From Fuscovulum blasticum DSM 2131 (GTDB lineage: Bacteria > Pseudomonadota > Alphaproteobacteria > Rhodobacterales > Rhodobacteraceae), in NCBI RefSeq assembly GCF_003034965.1, contig NZ_PZKE01000012.1, positions 1-64,000 of the forward strand: a stretch of DNA of 64,000 bases, read 5' to 3'. Made by a program: the position numbers and the translations under genes. Every line of letters begins with the position of its first letter. Position 1 is the first letter of the stretch. Shown here piece by piece: positions 27,598 through 37,155 of the stretch. A model generated the notes under the pieces. It had not been told where the DNA came from, searched no databases, and saw only the letters and a program-made list of their open reading frames with translations.

Positions 27598-28248
27598 CTA
27601 TTGCAGCGTGGCGACCAGCGCGCGCAGGGTCTCGATCCCCTCGCCCTTTTCGGAACTTGTGACCACGATCTCGGGATAGGCGGCCGGGTGCTTTTGCAGC
27701 GCCTGCATCACCTGGGCGATGTTCGCCTCGCGCGTGGCACGGTTCACCTTGTCGGCCTTGGTCATCACCACCTGGAAGGTCACGGCCGCGCGGTCCAGCA
27801 TCGACAGGATCTCCTCGTCCACCTCCTTGACGCCATGCCGCGTGTCGATCAGCACGAAGGCACGGCGCAGGGTCTGGCGGCCTTGCAGATATTGCTTCAG
27901 CAGCGCCTGCCACTTGGCAACGATGGCCACCGGCGCCTCGGCATAGCCATAGCCGGGCAGGTCAACCAGGTAACGGCTGTCGCCTAGGGCGAAATAGTTG
28001 ATCTCCTGCGTCCGCCCCGGCGTGTTCGACGCGCGGGCCAGATTCTTGCGCCCGGTCAGCGCATTGATCAGGCTGGATTTTCCCACGTTCGACCGGCCGG
28101 CAAAGCAGACCTCAAGCCGGTCAGCCGGCGGCAGGCCCGACATGGCGACCACACCCTTGACGAAATCGACCGGGCCGGCGAACAGCAGCCGCCCGGCCTC
28201 GCGGGCCTCGTCCTCGGGTTCGGGGGCAAGCGAAAAGGCAAGGGTCAT
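27598..28248 (-). CDS. engB: ribosome biogenesis GTPase YihA/YsxC (EngB)
   Basis: A 216-residue TRAFAC GTPase. G1 is GRSNVGKSSLINAL, G2 the T in NTPGRTQE, G3 DLPGYGYA, G4 TKADK and G5 VTSSEKGEG. It is needed for a late step of 50S assembly. The ATG overlaps the stop of the MOSC gene by 4 bases, giving the coupled order yidC-MOSC-engB that is common in Rhodobacteraceae. Confidence 0.95.
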   Translation of the reverse strand: MTLAFSLAPEPEDEAREAGRLLFAGPVDFVKGVVAMSGLPPADRLEVCFAGRSNVGKSSLINALTGRKNLARASNTPGRTQEINYFALGDSRYLVDLPGYGYAEAPVAIVAKWQALLKQYLQGRQTLRRAFVLIDTRHGVKEVDEEILSMLDRAAVTFQVVMTKADKVNRATREANIAQVMQALQKHPAAYPEIVVTSSEKGEGIETLRALVATLQ

Positions 28249-29000
28249 GGCAAAAGCTCCACCCGGTCATCGCGGGCAATGGGGCCGGGGTCGATGACCA
28301 CGGCGAAAACTCCGAAATCCTGCGCGCCAACCACCTGCCGCAGCGCGGCCAGCGTATCGGCATCAACGCGGCCGGTGGCGGGGTTCACGGTCGTGGCCTT
28401 GCAGCGCCCCACCCGTTCGCGCACCTCAAGCACGGCACCGCCAATGCGCAGCCGGCGGCCGATCCAGTCGAACTCGGCCCAGGCGGGCACACCATCCAGC
28501 CAGAGGTTGCCACGCCAGCGATGGATCGACAGATCCACCCCCATATGCGCCGACAGGGCAGCGTTCGAGGCAAGGCTCTTGATCGAGACGCTGGCGAAGG
28601 GCGTGTCGGTCATCGCCGCATCGGGCGCCCGCACCAGCGCGACCGGGCGGAACTGGTCTTGCGGGCTGATCGGCGCGATCCAGTCGATCAGCCGCGCGCC
28701 TTCCGTTTCGGGGCGAAAGGTCAGGGGCGGAAGCTCCGGGTGGGTCAGCGAAATCACGCCCGACACCGGATCGAACCGCGCCTCGATGGCCATCAGGCTG
28801 GCCGTGCGCGCCCCCCGCTGGAAATTGCCGCAGGACACCCAGGCCGGCGCCGCGCTGTCGAATTTCGACACCGCATGTGCCACGGCCCAGTACCTGTCCC
28901 ACGGCAGCGCCGCCCCCGCCGAAAGCACAACGGACGCGAGTTCCTCGCGTCCGTGAGCCTTGATCGGGTGGCGGAAGATATGCGCCAGTCGCCCTGTCAT
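28245..29000 (-). CDS. MOSC domain-containing protein
   Basis: A 251-residue protein with an N-terminal MOSC_N-like beta-barrel (HIFRHPIKAHGREELASVVL) and the MOSC core. The conserved Cys sits in RVGRCKATTVNPATGRVD, which in family members carries a persulfide or binds the molybdenum cofactor. It is likely to be a cofactor carrier or an amidoxime-reductase-like protein. It overlaps yidC by 4 bases upstream and engB by 4 downstream, so all three are translationally coupled. Confidence 0.88.
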   Translation of the reverse strand: MTGRLAHIFRHPIKAHGREELASVVLSAGAALPWDRYWAVAHAVSKFDSAAPAWVSCGNFQRGARTASLMAIEARFDPVSGVISLTHPELPPLTFRPETEGARLIDWIAPISPQDQFRPVALVRAPDAAMTDTPFASVSIKSLASNAALSAHMGVDLSIHRWRGNLWLDGVPAWAEFDWIGRRLRIGGAVLEVRERVGRCKATTVNPATGRVDADTLAALRQVVGAQDFGVFAVVIDPGPIARDDRVELLP

Positions 29001-30916
29001 TTCTTCCGTCCGCCGCCCTTGGGCGGAGATTTCGCCACCGGCTTCGGCGTTGCCTCTTTCGGGGCCGGCTTGGCGGCGGCCTTGGCCGGCGGGGGCGTCA
29101 CGGTGGCCACCGCCACCGCCTCTTTCTTGCGGAAGCCTGACTTGATGTTGCCGAACAGGTCAGGCTTGTGGCCGTGGCTGCGCATGATCAGGTATTGCTG
29201 GGTGAAGGTGATCAGGTTGTTGGTGATCCAGTAGACCACCAGACCGCTGGCGAAGCCGCCAAGCATGAACATGAACACCCAGGGCATCCAGGCAAAGATC
29301 TGCTGCTGCACCGGATCGGCGGGCGCCGGGTTCAGCTTCTGTTGCAGCCACATGGTGATGCCCAGCAGGATGGGCAGCACACCGATGAAGATCGTCGCCA
29401 TCAGCGTGCCCGGCGTGGGCGAAGCCCAGGGAAGCAGGCCGAACAGGTTGTAGATGGATGAGGTGTCGGGCGCCGACAGGTCGCGAAGCCAGCCAAAAAA
29501 CGGCGCGTGGCGCAGTTCGATGGTGACGAAGATCACCTTGTACAGGCTGAAGAAGATCGGGATCTGGATCAGGATCGGCAGACAGCCCGCCGCCGGGTTC
29601 ACCTTCTTGTCCTTGTAAAGCTGCAGCGTTTCGCGCTGCAACCGCTGCTTGTCGTCACCGGCGCGCAGCTTGATCGCCTCCATCTCGGGCTGAAGTTCCT
29701 TCATCCGCGCCATCGAGACATAGGACTTGTAGGCCAGCGGCAGCACGATCAGCTTCAGCACGAAGGTCAGCGCGATGATGGCCAGACCCATGTTGCCGAT
29801 CAGCCCGTGCAGCCAGTGCAGCACCTGGAAGATCGGCTTGGTCAGGAAATAGAACCAGCCCCAGTCGATGGAATCGATGAACCCGGGAATACCGGCCTCA
29901 TTCTGATAGGCGCGGATCACTTCCCATTCCTTGGCCCCCGCGAACAGGCGGGTGCTGTTCGTGATGCTTTCGCCCGGCGCCACGCTGACGGCGGGCTGGC
30001 GCACCTCGGCCTGGTAGATGTCGGATTGCGCGACGTGCTTGGTCACCTGGGTGAAGGGCTTGCCCTGTTCCGGCACCAGGATCGTCATCCAGTAATGGTC
30101 GGTAAACCCGATCCAGCCGTCGCCCGTCGATTCCACGATCTCGGTCGCGGCAGCCTCGGCCGGGTTGGCGTCCAGCTTGACCACGTCCTTGTAGCGGGTC
30201 TCTTCCAGGGTGCCATCTGTGCGGCGCACCGCGCCTTCGTGGATGACAAAGAAGTTCTGCATCTTCGGCAGGCCGTGGCGCGCAACAATGCCATAGGGCG
30301 ACAGTTGCACCGGCGCGGCGCCGGAGTTCTTCACCGTGTCGGTCACGGTGAAGAGATAGTTTTCATCCACCTGGAATTCGCGCAGGAAGGTCAGGCCCTT
30401 GCCATTGTCCCATGACAGGGTGGCCGGCTGGCCGGGCGCCAGCGTCGCGCCCTTGGCGATGGTCCATTCGGTGCGGGCATCGGGCACCTCACCGGCGGCA
30501 AGGCCCGAAACGGGCAGCCAGCCGAACACGGCATAATAGGGATGCTCTTCCCCGACCGGCGACAGAAGCCGCACGATGGGCGAGCCCGGGTCCAGCGTCT
30601 CGGGGTATTTCTTCAGCAGCAGATCGTCGATACGCGCGCCCTTCATCGAGATCGAGCCCTGCAGTTCGGGCGTGTCGATGCTCAGCCGGGGCGATTCCGG
30701 CACGGCGGTCGCCACATCGGCGCCCGCCGCAGCGGCGGCAGGGGCCCCCGGCACCGCCGGCGTTGCAGCGCTGCCTTCCGGGGCGGCCTGCGTGGCCGTG
30801 GCCGGATCGGGCGCAACCACCGGCTCGGGCGGCGGGAACAGCACGAACCAGACCATGATGACCAGAAAGCTGAGCACCGTGGCGAGGATCAGATTCTTGT
30901 TGTTGTTGTCGCCCAT
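28997..30916 (-). CDS. yidC: membrane protein insertase YidC
   Basis: A 639-residue inner-membrane protein. It has an N-terminal helix (LILATVLSFLVIMVWFVLF), an Ala/Pro-rich linker and a large periplasmic beta domain (about residues 70–350). The conserved insertase core follows, with GWFYFLTKPIF, KSYVSMARMKELQPEM, NPAAGCLPILIQIPIFFSLY and a basic C-terminal tail. It inserts proteins with or without SecYEG. The ATG at 30916 (MGDNNNKN) is the family start. It lies 16 kb from rpmH-rnpA-yidD, with which it is usually clustered. Confidence 0.96.
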   Translation of the reverse strand: MGDNNNKNLILATVLSFLVIMVWFVLFPPPEPVVAPDPATATQAAPEGSAATPAVPGAPAAAAAGADVATAVPESPRLSIDTPELQGSISMKGARIDDLLLKKYPETLDPGSPIVRLLSPVGEEHPYYAVFGWLPVSGLAAGEVPDARTEWTIAKGATLAPGQPATLSWDNGKGLTFLREFQVDENYLFTVTDTVKNSGAAPVQLSPYGIVARHGLPKMQNFFVIHEGAVRRTDGTLEETRYKDVVKLDANPAEAAATEIVESTGDGWIGFTDHYWMTILVPEQGKPFTQVTKHVAQSDIYQAEVRQPAVSVAPGESITNSTRLFAGAKEWEVIRAYQNEAGIPGFIDSIDWGWFYFLTKPIFQVLHWLHGLIGNMGLAIIALTFVLKLIVLPLAYKSYVSMARMKELQPEMEAIKLRAGDDKQRLQRETLQLYKDKKVNPAAGCLPILIQIPIFFSLYKVIFVTIELRHAPFFGWLRDLSAPDTSSIYNLFGLLPWASPTPGTLMATIFIGVLPILLGITMWLQQKLNPAPADPVQQQIFAWMPWVFMFMLGGFASGLVVYWITNNLITFTQQYLIMRSHGHKPDLFGNIKSGFRKKEAVAVATVTPPPAKAAAKPAPKEATPKPVAKSPPKGGGRKK

Positions 30917-31067
30917 CTGGACACCGCCAAGCGTGAAGGAAGGATCGGCGCTGTTCAACAGAAGGGGGCGGCAAAGGTCAAGCGGTTTCGCCCCTCATCG
31001 GCGGGGCACAATCGCGCAGCGGGGCGATTTCCGGCTCGAATCCGCGGGAAATCCGGCCTTGCAGCCC

Positions 31068-32621
31068 CTAGCCACCCGCCATCCCCCCGCCCTGCAATCC
31101 GATCCGCGGCAGGCGGTCCTGCCGGTTCCGATGCCGGGCGATCCAGTCGGTCGCCTCGTCCAGCGGCATGGGCCGGGCCAGGCCAAAGCCCTGCACATGG
31201 CCGCAGCCCAGTTGCGACAGCATTGCATGTTCCCCTGCCGTCTCAACCCCTTCGGCCAGCGTCTGAAGGTCCAGCCGGTCGGCCAGCGAGACAATGGCCG
31301 AAACCATCCGCTGCTGATCGCGGTCCTGATCGACACGGGTCACGAAGCTGCGGTCGATCTTCAGCCGGCGCACGGCAAAGCGGCGCAGCGTCGAAAGGGC
31401 CGCATTGCCGGTACCGAAATCATCAAGGTCGATGCCGCAGCCCAGCCGGGCAAGCTGGGCGATGTTGGACACGATCATGTCATTGTCAGTCCGCGCCACC
31501 ACCGTTTCCAGGATTTCAACCGTCAGCCGCTCGGGCGGCAGGTCGAACCGATCCAGCTCCCACCGGATGCGGTCGGGAAGGCGCGGGTTGCGCAGTTCCT
31601 CTGCCGAGAAGTTGACCGAGACCGAAGGCACCCGCAGACCGGCCCTGTCCCAGCCCACCAGCGCGGTCAGCGCCTGGAACAGCATCACCTCGCCCAGCCG
31701 TTCGCCAAGATCATTGCCTTCCAGCGCGGGCAGGAAATCGGCAGGGCAAAGGCAGCCGCGTTCGGGGTGATGCCAGCGGGCAAGCGCCTCAACACCCGAG
31801 ATTTCGCCAGTGTCGGTGCAGATCTGCGGCTGGAAATACGGGCGGATCTGGCCCGTCTCAAGCGCGGTTTCCAGATCGTCGCGCAGCGCATCGCGCGCGG
31901 CCCTTCCTTGCGCCATATCGGCGGACCAGGCCCGGATGCCGCCCGGCCCGTGGCGAAACGCCTCCTCGGCGGCGGTCTGGGCCGCATCCAGCAGCGCCTT
32001 GCCGTTCGGCTCCGGGGACCGGCCCCCCGGGCAGAACCCGATAGAGGCGCTGATGTGAACCTGCACGCCCCCCAGCGAAACTGGCGTGGTGATGGCGGCC
32101 TGCAACCGCGCGCTCATCTGCACCAGCGTTTCCAGATCCAGCCGCCGCACCGGCGCCAGCACCACGGCAATGGCCGATCCCTGCAAGGCGGCGACCAGAT
32201 CGCCCGTGCGCAGGGCACCGCGGATACGGCCGGTGGTGCGCGCCACCACCTCGGCCTGGGCGGCGCGACCGTGCCGGTCAAGCAGCGTGTCAAGATCATC
32301 AAACTGAATCACCAGACAGGCCGTTGTCCGGCCCGACTGGTCGATCCGGGGCAGGATACGGTCCATCGCCGCGATGGCCTGGCTGACGGATGTGGTGCCG
32401 TCACCGTCTGCCTGCGGGGGCGGGCGTCCGGTAAGGGCGGGGCCGCCGATCGCAAACAGCAGCGGCAGACCAAGCGCCAGCGCCAGAAGCACGGATTCGC
32501 CGCCCAGCCAGAACCCGGCCAGCGTCATGGCCGGCAGGAACACCACCAGTTCCGGGCGGCGCACCCAGGTGAACGCCCGAAGCACCCGTTGCGCGGCCTG
32601 CGGGAACCGCAGATTCGACAT
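31068..32621 (-). CDS. GGDEF–EAL protein, probable c-di-GMP phosphodiesterase
   Basis: A 517-residue membrane-bound protein. Two N-terminal helices (about residues 25–60) are followed by a degenerate GGDEF domain, with the active GGDEF site replaced by ALQGSAIAVVLA. The EAL domain keeps its key residues: GVEALARWHHP, NFSAEEL, EILETVV, DLDDFGTGNAAL, LKIDRSFV and EGVET. It should therefore hydrolyse c-di-GMP but not make it. AAAGGA precedes the ATG at 32621. It follows ttcA by 80 bases. Confidence 0.9.
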   Translation of the reverse strand: MSNLRFPQAAQRVLRAFTWVRRPELVVFLPAMTLAGFWLGGESVLLALALGLPLLFAIGGPALTGRPPPQADGDGTTSVSQAIAAMDRILPRIDQSGRTTACLVIQFDDLDTLLDRHGRAAQAEVVARTTGRIRGALRTGDLVAALQGSAIAVVLAPVRRLDLETLVQMSARLQAAITTPVSLGGVQVHISASIGFCPGGRSPEPNGKALLDAAQTAAEEAFRHGPGGIRAWSADMAQGRAARDALRDDLETALETGQIRPYFQPQICTDTGEISGVEALARWHHPERGCLCPADFLPALEGNDLGERLGEVMLFQALTALVGWDRAGLRVPSVSVNFSAEELRNPRLPDRIRWELDRFDLPPERLTVEILETVVARTDNDMIVSNIAQLARLGCGIDLDDFGTGNAALSTLRRFAVRRLKIDRSFVTRVDQDRDQQRMVSAIVSLADRLDLQTLAEGVETAGEHAMLSQLGCGHVQGFGLARPMPLDEATDWIARHRNRQDRLPRIGLQGGGMAGG

Positions 32622-32701
32622 CTGGCCGTCCTTTCCCCTGACGCGCGCCACCGGGGCGCCCGCAATCCGGGCCAGTAAGACCAAAAGGGTTGATCGCTTC
32701 G

Positions 32702-33577
32702 TTAATCCGGCAGGCGAAGTTGTTTCGGATTTTCCGTATCGCCCGGCAGGCCAAGCGCCAGCGCGGCGAAATCGAACAGCGCCGGGTCGGCCAGATGCGA
32801 CGGCCGCACGTTCATCAGCGCGCGGAACATCACCTGCCGCCGGCCGGGGCTGCGGGTTTCCCAGTCATCCAGCAGTTTCTTGACCTGCGCGCGTTGCAGG
32901 CCTTCCTGGCTGCCGCACAGATCGCAGGGGATGATGGGGTAGTTCATGGCACGGGCGAAACGGTCGCAATCCACCTCGGGCACAAAGGCCAGCGGGCGGG
33001 CCAGGAACAGATCGCCCTCTTCGTTCACCAGCCGCGGCGGCATGGAGGCCAGCCGCCCGCCGTGGAACAGGTTCATGAAGAAGGTTTCCAGAATGTCATC
33101 GCGATGATGGCCCAGCACCACCGTGCTGCACCCTTCCTCGCGCGCGATGCGGTACAGGTTGCCGCGCCGCAGCCGCGAACACAGGCTGCACATCGTGCCC
33201 CCCGGCGCGATCTTCGAGGTCACCACCGAATAGGTATCCTGATACTCAATCCGGTGTGGCACGCCCATCCGCGTCAGAAACTCGGGCAGCACGGTGGCCG
33301 GAAACCCCGGCTGGCCCTGATCCAGATTGCAGGCCAGCAGATCCACCGGCAGCAGGCCGCGCCATTTCAGCTCGGTCAGCACCGCCAGCAGGGTATAGCT
33401 GTCCTTGCCGCCCGACAGGCAGACCAGCCAGCGGTCGCCGGGGCGGACCATGCCATAGGTCTCGATCGCCTCGCGCACGTTCTGCACCAGCCGCTTGCGC
33501 AGCTTGCGGAACTCGGTCGATTTGGGGGCCCCGTGAAACAGCGGGTGAATATCGTCCGAAAGCTCATCGTCCAGCAT
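32702..33577 (-). CDS. ttcA: tRNA 2-thiocytidine synthetase TtcA
   Basis: A 291-residue PP-loop ATPase. The [10 protein letters not shown] motif binds ATP, and the Cys pairs [10 protein letters not shown] and CDLCGSQ ligate the iron-sulfur cluster, as in TtcA. It thiolates C32 of certain tRNAs. The ATG at 33577 has AGGAG upstream. Downstream it is followed by the EAL gene on the same strand. Confidence 0.93.
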   Translation of the reverse strand: MLDDELSDDIHPLFHGAPKSTEFRKLRKRLVQNVREAIETYGMVRPGDRWLVCLSGGKDSYTLLAVLTELKWRGLLPVDLLACNLDQGQPGFPATVLPEFLTRMGVPHRIEYQDTYSVVTSKIAPGGTMCSLCSRLRRGNLYRIAREEGCSTVVLGHHRDDILETFFMNLFHGGRLASMPPRLVNEEGDLFLARPLAFVPEVDCDRFARAMNYPIIPCDLCGSQEGLQRAQVKKLLDDWETRSPGRRQVMFRALMNVRPSHLADPALFDFAALALGLPGDTENPKQLRLPD

Positions 33578-33628
33578 GGCGGCTCCTGCGGGGGTCTCGC
33601 GCCCCTTAGGGCGCGGGCGGGGCTTGCG

Positions 33629-34942
33629 TCAAGAACCGCCCTGCCGGCGGCTGCGCAGCTTGGCGAAATAGTCGATCCGCTTCTTCAGCTCACGCTCGAA
33701 GCCGCGTTCGGGCGGGGTGTATAGCACCGGCCGCTTCATGCCTTCGGGGAAATAGTCCTGCCCCGAGAAGCTGTCCTCGGCGTCGTGGTCATAGGCATAG
33801 CCGGACCCATAGCCGATGTCCTTCATCAGCCGGGTCGGCGCGTTCAATATGTGGCGGGGCGGCATCTGGCTGCCGGTCTCGCGGGCCAGCGCGCGGGCCG
33901 CCTTGTAGGCGGTATAGACCGCGTTCGACTTGGGCGCGAGTGCCAGGTAGACCACCGCCTGCGCCAGCGCCAGCTCGCCTTCGGGGCTGCCCAGACGTTC
34001 ATACGTTTGCCAGCCCTGCAGGCATACGTCCTGTGCCTGCGGATCAGCCAGCCCGATATCCTCAACCGCCATGCGGGTGATGCGGCGGGCCAGAAAACGC
34101 GGGTCTTCGCCGCCCTCCAACATCCGCGCAAACCAGTAGAGCGCGGCATCAGGATCGCTGCCGCGCACCGATTTGTGCAAGGCCGAGATCAGGTTGTAAT
34201 GCTCATCGCCCGACTTGTCATACCGCGCGGCGCGGCGCATCAGCCGCCGGGCCAGTTCGTCGCGGTCGAGGTGATGATCCAGCCGCCAGGCCGCCACCTG
34301 TTCGATCAGGTTCAGAAGCGCCCGGCCATCCCCATCGGCCATTTCCAGCATCGCCTCGCGCGCCTCGCCCTTCAGCGGCAGGGCACGGCCCAGTTCCTTT
34401 TCCGCCCGCTGCGCCAGCCGTTCCAGATCAGCCAGATCAAGCCGTTCCAGCACGATCACCTGCGCCCGGCTCAGAAGTGCCGCGTTCAGTTCGAAACTGG
34501 GGTTTTCGGTGGTGGCCCCGACCAGAAGGATGGTGCCATCCTCCATATGCGGCAGGAATCCGTCTTGCTGGGCCTTGTTGAAGCGGTGGATTTCATCGAC
34601 GAACAGCAGCGTCCCCTGCCCGTTCTGCCGCCGGATCTTCGCCTGCTCGAACACCTTTTTCAGATCGGGCACGCCGGTGAAGATGGCGCTGATCTGCACG
34701 AAGGCCAGATCGGTTTCCGCCGCCAGCAGCCGCGCGATGGTGGTCTTGCCCACCCCCGGCGGCCCCCACAGGATCAGCGAGGACAGCGACCGCGCCGCCA
34801 GCATGGCCCCCAGGGGGCCATCGGGCGACAGCACCGACTCCTGCCCGATTACCTCGGCCAGCGACTTGGGCCGCAGCCTGTCGGCCAGCGGGCGGGGCGC
34901 ATCTTGCCGGGGTGCGTTTGCGGTGTCGAACAGGTCTGCCAT
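33629..34942 (-). CDS. rarA: replication-associated recombination protein A (RarA/MgsA)
   Basis: A 437-residue AAA+ ATPase, clamp-loader-like. Walker A is GPPGVGKTT, Walker B LFVDEIHRFNKAQQD, sensor 1 GATTENPSFE, and the C-terminal tetramerisation domain has the ARALARETGSQMPP and HILNAPT motifs. It acts at stalled replication forks. It lies 30 bases downstream of the degQ-like gene on the same strand and may share its mRNA. Confidence 0.94.
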   Translation of the reverse strand: MADLFDTANAPRQDAPRPLADRLRPKSLAEVIGQESVLSPDGPLGAMLAARSLSSLILWGPPGVGKTTIARLLAAETDLAFVQISAIFTGVPDLKKVFEQAKIRRQNGQGTLLFVDEIHRFNKAQQDGFLPHMEDGTILLVGATTENPSFELNAALLSRAQVIVLERLDLADLERLAQRAEKELGRALPLKGEAREAMLEMADGDGRALLNLIEQVAAWRLDHHLDRDELARRLMRRAARYDKSGDEHYNLISALHKSVRGSDPDAALYWFARMLEGGEDPRFLARRITRMAVEDIGLADPQAQDVCLQGWQTYERLGSPEGELALAQAVVYLALAPKSNAVYTAYKAARALARETGSQMPPRHILNAPTRLMKDIGYGSGYAYDHDAEDSFSGQDYFPEGMKRPVLYTPPERGFERELKKRIDYFAKLRSRRQGGS

Positions 34943-34972
34943 GGCGGCAGTCTAGGCCCCGGCGCCGGGAAT

Positions 34973-36358
34973 CTAAAGCCGGAAGCGCAGGCGCAAGGTC
35001 TGGCCGCCGCGGATCAGGTCGATCTGCCAGCGCCGGGCCTGTTCGCGGCTGGCGGCAAGCGCCTCGTCCGGGGTGGTGACCATCTGGCCGTTCAGCGCCA
35101 CCAGAATATCACCGGGCCGCAGCCCCACGTCACGGGCAACCCCATCAACCGCGGTGACCGCCACGCCGCTGGCGCCCAGCGGAAGGCCCAGTTCGGCCAT
35201 CACGGCCGGGTTGATCCGCGCCAGGGTTGCCCCTTGCAGGACCACCTCTTCCGTCACCGTGACCGCCTGCCGGTCCGGCGTATCGGGTGGGGGGCCCAGC
35301 GTGACCGAGGTGGTGGCCTCAACGCCCTTGTGCAGATAGCGCACTTCTTGCGGGCCGCTTCCCAGAACCGCCAGCCGGAACATGAATTCCTGCGGCGTGT
35401 TGATGGCGGCCCCACCCAGCGACAGCACCACGTCGCCTTCCACCAGGCCGGCGGTGGCAAAGGGGCTTTGCGGGTGCAGGGTTGTGACAAGCACCCCCAG
35501 CGGACGGTCCATTCCCAGCGCTTCGGACAGGCTGCCGTCCACCTCTTGCCCGCCGATGCCGGCCCAGGGGCGGTTGAACTGCGTGGCACCGGCCTTGGCC
35601 TGTTCCACCACCCTCGCCACCAGCGCCGAGGGGATGGCAAACCCGATCCCGTTCGATCCACCGTCACGGGTGACGATGGCGGTGTTGATGCCGATCAGCC
35701 GGCCGGCCATGTCGACCAACGCCCCGCCCGAATTGCCGGGGTTGATGGGCGCATCGGTCTGCACGAAATAGCCCGTCCCGTCGCCCACCTGCAGCGCCGA
35801 GCGGGCGAGGCCGGACACGATGCCCGAACTGACGGTCTGCCCCACGCCAAACGGGTTGCCGATCGCCAGCACAAGGTCGCCCACCTGCAGCGCCTCGCTG
35901 TCGCCCAACGTCAGCGCGGGCAGCGGCTCGTCCGTGGTCAATTTCAGCACCGCAAGGTCGATCTGCGGATCTCCCAGCAGCACGGTTGCAGCATATTCGC
36001 GGCGGTCGGCCAGAACGACCCGGATGTCGGTGGCATCGGCCACGACATGATAATTCGAGACGACGATCCCGTCCTCGGACACGATCACGCCCGAGCCCAG
36101 CGAATTCTGCACCCGCGGTTTCGTTGCGCCGAATTCCTCAAAGAACTGGTCAAAGAACGGATCACCGGCAAAGGGGCTGACGCGGTCCTGCACAACCTGC
36201 CGGGCATAGATGTTCACGACGGATGGCGCCGTTCCCTTCACCACCGGCGCAAAGGACAGGGCAATTTCGCCCGCGCTGGACGGCACCGCCGTTTCGGCCA
36301 GGGCCGACAGGGGCAGAACGGTGGCCAGCGCCAGGGCCGGCAGAAGAAGACGCTTCAT
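34973..36358 (-). CDS. degQ: Do-like periplasmic serine protease (HtrA/DegQ type)
   Basis: A 461-residue secreted protease. The signal peptide ends near ALAETAV. The trypsin-like domain has the triad His in VSNYHVVADA, Asp in QIDLAVLKL and Ser in NPGNSGGALVD. Two PDZ domains follow (GVLVTTLHPQSPFATAGLVEGD and GVAVTAVDGVARDVGLRPGD). It should degrade misfolded periplasmic proteins. The ATG at 36358 begins the signal peptide. The DegP/DegQ distinction is uncertain. Confidence 0.9.
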   Translation of the reverse strand: MKRLLLPALALATVLPLSALAETAVPSSAGEIALSFAPVVKGTAPSVVNIYARQVVQDRVSPFAGDPFFDQFFEEFGATKPRVQNSLGSGVIVSEDGIVVSNYHVVADATDIRVVLADRREYAATVLLGDPQIDLAVLKLTTDEPLPALTLGDSEALQVGDLVLAIGNPFGVGQTVSSGIVSGLARSALQVGDGTGYFVQTDAPINPGNSGGALVDMAGRLIGINTAIVTRDGGSNGIGFAIPSALVARVVEQAKAGATQFNRPWAGIGGQEVDGSLSEALGMDRPLGVLVTTLHPQSPFATAGLVEGDVVLSLGGAAINTPQEFMFRLAVLGSGPQEVRYLHKGVEATTSVTLGPPPDTPDRQAVTVTEEVVLQGATLARINPAVMAELGLPLGASGVAVTAVDGVARDVGLRPGDILVALNGQMVTTPDEALAASREQARRWQIDLIRGGQTLRLRFRL

Positions 36359-36461
36359 TGGACGGTTCCCGAATGATCTGGCGTTGCGGCGCACAGTTTT
36401 CACGCGCGACGGGCGATCATGCAACAGCCCAACCGACACATTCGCGTGCTTGGGCAAAGAT

Positions 36462-36486
36462 GGGGCCTTCCCACCGGGAAGGCCCC
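36462..36486 (-). terminator. intrinsic terminator after luxI
   Basis: A perfect 11-bp stem, GGGGCCTTCCC / GGGAAGGCCCC, has a 3-base loop and is followed on the minus strand by ATCTTTG. It separates luxI from the degQ-like gene. Confidence 0.8.
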
Positions 36487-36513
36487 GTTCGAACCCCACC
36501 TGACCACCCCTGG

Positions 36514-37101
36514 TCAATGCAGCTTGGTCGCCATCGAGATCGAGACGCAGACCGAGTTCATGCCCCCGGTATCCATCACCGGACCGACAGGCACGCAATC
36601 AAGCCCCACCCGCCGCGCCAGCCGGGGGCTGTGCTCGGGGATGATGCCAAGAAGCGTGGTGGCGCCCAGACTGCGGGCAGAAACCACCATCTCGTGGATA
36701 AGCTGCATCTGCACCCGCAGCCTTTCGGCCGCCGGAACAGCATCGGACACGAACACCCGGCTCGATTCCCAGATGTAGGGATCGACGGGCGCCTCGAAGT
36801 TCAACAGATCCCGCGGGATGGTTTCCAGCAGGCCCAGTTGGGCATCGCGGATCATGTAACTGTAAACACCACAGCGATGGATCGTGGGCGTCAGCCGCAC
36901 CCCCGCCATCACCTCGCCATGCCGGTGCACCGCAACCCAGCGGCTGGCCGGCGTGTCGTACTGGTCAAACTCCATGCCGTCCGCCTGCGGCAAGTCCCAC
37001 TTGTTATGCTGGATGAACGTCCGGTGGCGGGCCCGGAACATATTGGCGAAAAGCTGCCCGTGATTGTGAAGGTTCTCATACGAGAGGGTCGTAACTTCCA
37101 T
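36514..37101 (-). CDS. luxI: acyl-homoserine lactone synthase (LuxI family)
   Basis: A 195-residue synthase that makes an N-acyl-homoserine lactone from acyl-ACP and S-adenosylmethionine. The invariant residues can be placed: R25 and F29 (RARHRTF), W35, D46 and D49 (FDQYD), R69 (AGVRLTPT), E112 and R115 (WESSRVF). GGAG lies before the ATG. It follows luxR by 54 bases on the same strand and ends in a strong terminator. The acyl chain cannot be predicted. Confidence 0.93.
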   Translation of the reverse strand: MEVTTLSYENLHNHGQLFANMFRARHRTFIQHNKWDLPQADGMEFDQYDTPASRWVAVHRHGEVMAGVRLTPTIHRCGVYSYMIRDAQLGLLETIPRDLLNFEAPVDPYIWESSRVFVSDAVPAAERLRVQMQLIHEMVVSARSLGATTLLGIIPEHSPRLARRVGLDCVPVGPVMDTGGMNSVCVSISMATKLH

Positions 37102-37155
37102 TGCCTTTCTCCTTCTCAGGTGGGTGGGTAAACCTTTGAAGGGGAACGGCCCCGG

